In this document: positions 5,539-5,677 of the stretch, piece by piece
Numbering within the stretch: the stretch's first letter is position 1
Layout: every line of letters starts with the position of its first letter
Source of the DNA: Candidatus Acidulodesulfobacterium acidiphilum
Lineage (GTDB): Bacteria > SZUA-79 > Acidulodesulfobacterales > Acidulodesulfobacteraceae
Reading direction: 5' to 3'
Assembly: GCA_008534395.1 (NCBI GenBank)
Contig: SHMQ01000058.1
Location: forward strand, 1-5,677
DNA length: 5,677 bases
Program-made: the position numbers and the translations under genes
The notes under the pieces: generated by a model
What the model was told of the DNA's origin: nothing
Database searches by the model: none
What the model saw: only the letters and a program-made list of their open reading frames with translations

Positions 5539-5677
5539 TTGCAGTTATTATTTACGCCCAACGTATCATTTTTAGTAGCTTTTTTAGCGGGATTGTTTTC
5601 TTTCATAAGCCCCTGCGTGTTTCCTTTAATACCTTCTTATTTATCGTATATATCCGGCTTGTCTATGGACGAACTTA
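5539..5677 (+). CDS. ccdA: CcdA/DsbD-type transmembrane thiol-electron transporter, 5' part only
   Basis: CcdA passes reducing equivalents from cytoplasmic thioredoxin across the inner membrane to periplasmic thiol proteins, notably those that keep apocytochrome c haem-site Cys reduced. Only the first 46 residues are in the window, starting with TTG at 5539. They include a hydrophobic first segment (about 9-23) and the family motif SFISPCVFPLIPSYLSYISG (21-40). Cys26 in SPC is the expected first redox Cys; the second, in a later membrane helix, is outside the window. The gene starts 17 bases after the TraC-like gene, so it is probably in the same transcript, and its neighbour two genes upstream is a cytochrome c, a likely client pathway. 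A full-length DsbD would carry an N-terminal periplasmic domain before this region; starting directly at the membrane domain favours CcdA. A fused C-terminal thioredoxin domain cannot be excluded. Confidence 0.88.
   Translation, partial: MQLLFTPNVSFLVAFLAGLFSFISPCVFPLIPSYLSYISGLSMDEL

Overview
The window is a single-strand (+) gene cluster from an AT-rich Gram-negative bacterium or its conjugative element. Three consecutive genes (506-3152) encode TraF, TraW and TraU, periplasmic assembly proteins of an F-type (IncF-like) type IV secretion / conjugation apparatus. The host is Gram-negative because these proteins need a periplasm, and the c-type cytochrome and CcdA point to a respiring organism. 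I cannot name the lineage from the sequence; a deep-branching proteobacterium or Deltaproteobacteria-like uncultured group is only a guess.

Layout: 2-427 is the 3' end of an Asn/Thr/Ser-rich, probably exported protein whose start lies outside the window. A 78-base AT-rich gap (428-505) follows and holds a candidate promoter. From 506 the genes are packed as a probable operon: traF, overlapping traW, then traU, then an intact HD-GYP c-di-GMP phosphodiesterase, an overlapping membrane-anchored monohaem cytochrome c, a 60-residue charged protein of unknown function, a stand-alone TraC/VirB4-like motor domain, and the start of a CcdA/DsbD-type membrane electron-transfer protein cut by the window end. 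The last gene starts with TTG.

The most unusual gene is the TraC/VirB4-like one (4481-5521). It keeps the fold-level motifs of the C-terminal RecA-like motor, but the Walker B acid pair is replaced by Asn-Gln, the Walker A Ser/Thr by Asn, and the Gln of the TQ motif by Ser. It also lacks the whole N-terminal half of TraC. It has an intact reading frame and one of the strongest ribosome binding sites in the window, so it looks like a maintained pseudo-ATPase rather than a decaying gene.

Working picture (inference): TraF, TraW and TraU build the pilus/secretion channel on the periplasmic side. The downstream block adds c-di-GMP turnover, a periplasm-facing haem protein, CcdA (which carries reducing power across the membrane for cytochrome c maturation or thiol reduction) and an inactive motor paralogue. 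No mobile element, CRISPR array, tRNA or rRNA is visible, and no stretch over 300 bases lacks a gene.
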